Shown here: positions 5,463 through 5,629 of the stretch, in pieces | How the letters are laid out: each line of letters begins with the position of its first letter | How positions within the stretch are numbered: the first letter of the stretch is position 1 | DNA from: Candidatus Dadabacteria bacterium | Lineage (GTDB): Bacteria > Desulfobacterota_D > UBA1144 > Nemesobacterales > Nemesobacteraceae | Assembly (NCBI GenBank): GCA_026709745.1 | Contig: JAPOSJ010000073.1 | Coordinates: 1-5,629, forward strand | DNA length: 5,629 nucleotides | Direction of reading: 5' to 3' | Program-made: the position numbers and the translations under genes | Notes under the pieces: generated by a model | What the model saw: the letters and a program-made list of their open reading frames with translations, nothing else | The model's database searches: none | What the model was told of the DNA's origin: nothing

Positions 5463-5629
5463 ATGGTTAAAACCCTCTCGACAATGATTCCTCTTGGGAG
5501 CGAGGCTCCTGACTTCCGGCTGCCGGATGTTATAAGCGGAAGCGAGCTATGCCTTGGCGACCTCAGGTCGGATGTGGCTACGGTGCTTATGTTCATATGC
5601 AATCACTGTCCTTACGTGAAACACCTGCA
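5463..5629 (+). CDS. Peroxiredoxin-like / thioredoxin-family protein, N-terminal part
   Basis: Fifty-five codons are visible before the window ends. The start reads MVKTLSTMIPLGSEAPDF, followed by RLPDV and a strand-rich segment leading to VLMFICNHCPYVKHL. The APDF..PD opening and the strand ending in a CxxC-like motif mark the AhpC/TSA-redoxin branch of the thioredoxin fold. The CNHC motif (Cys46, Cys49) followed by PYVKH is the usual form in the uncharacterised PRX_like1-type subfamily, in place of WCGPC of thioredoxins. No export signal is seen, so a cytosolic location is likely. AGGAG at 5448-5452 stands 10 nt before the ATG. An earlier ATG at 5456 stops after four codons and is not the start. 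The 25-nt gap to the CDGSH gene suggests co-transcription. A peroxidase or disulfide reductase role is inferred from the fold only. Confidence 0.88.
   Translation, partial: MVKTLSTMIPLGSEAPDFRLPDVISGSELCLGDLRSDVATVLMFICNHCPYVKHL

Noticed and set aside
5270..5602. A 110-residue minus-strand open frame across the CDGSH and redoxin genes
   Set aside because: Both plus-strand genes beneath it have clear family motifs; the antisense frame has none.
1..5629. CRISPR array, tRNA or rRNA gene, insertion sequence, defence or toxin-antitoxin system
   Set aside because: No regularly spaced repeats, no transposase-like protein, no tRNA-like or rRNA-like segment, and all intact genes belong to familiar metabolic, sensory or redox families.

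Overview
The window reads as chromosomal DNA of moderate GC from a Gram-negative-type bacterium. It carries a secreted (periplasmic) solute-binding protein next to the start of a membrane-anchored protein, and short-chain acyl-CoA genes packed as an operon. I cannot assign a taxon from sequence alone; an uncultured or metagenome-derived lineage is possible but this is only an impression.

Left part, minus strand (1-1389): a branched-chain-amino-acid-type (Peripla_BP_6) periplasmic binding protein is followed 33 nt downstream by the first 32 codons of a gene whose product begins with a short basic stretch and a transmembrane helix, most like the N-terminus of a sensor kinase. A perfect 11-bp inverted repeat straddles the binding-protein stop codon between them.

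Middle (1390-2101): no intact gene. From about 1524 to 2053 on the plus strand lies a decayed acyl-CoA dehydrogenase, recognisable in pieces in all three frames, with premature stops, several frameshifts, an internal deletion of roughly 60 residues and no N-terminal half. Directly after its ancestral stop codon is a strong extended -10 promoter candidate (TGGTATAAT) that would start transcription about 30 nt before the next gene.

Right part, plus strand (2102-4955): three intact, tightly spaced genes for 3-hydroxybutyryl-CoA dehydrogenase, a crotonase-family enoyl-CoA hydratase and an acetyl-CoA acetyltransferase. Together they interconvert crotonyl-CoA and two acetyl-CoA, the C4 segment of beta-oxidation or of butyryl-CoA formation. 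The dead acyl-CoA dehydrogenase would have supplied the butyryl-CoA/crotonyl-CoA step, so the locus looks like a four-gene C4 operon that has lost its first gene and kept the rest.

After a 68-nt gap with a small hairpin and a possible 13-codon leader frame (5024-end): a tandem CDGSH iron-sulfur protein with two complete cluster-binding motifs, then the N-terminus of a peroxiredoxin-like/thioredoxin-fold protein with a CNHC motif, cut by the window edge. These two suggest a redox or Fe-S related pair.

I do not see a clearly new multi-gene system here. The points most worth a second look are the acyl-CoA dehydrogenase pseudogene with the promoter behind it, the hairpin at the binding protein/membrane protein junction, and the near-identical cluster-binding cores of the CDGSH protein.
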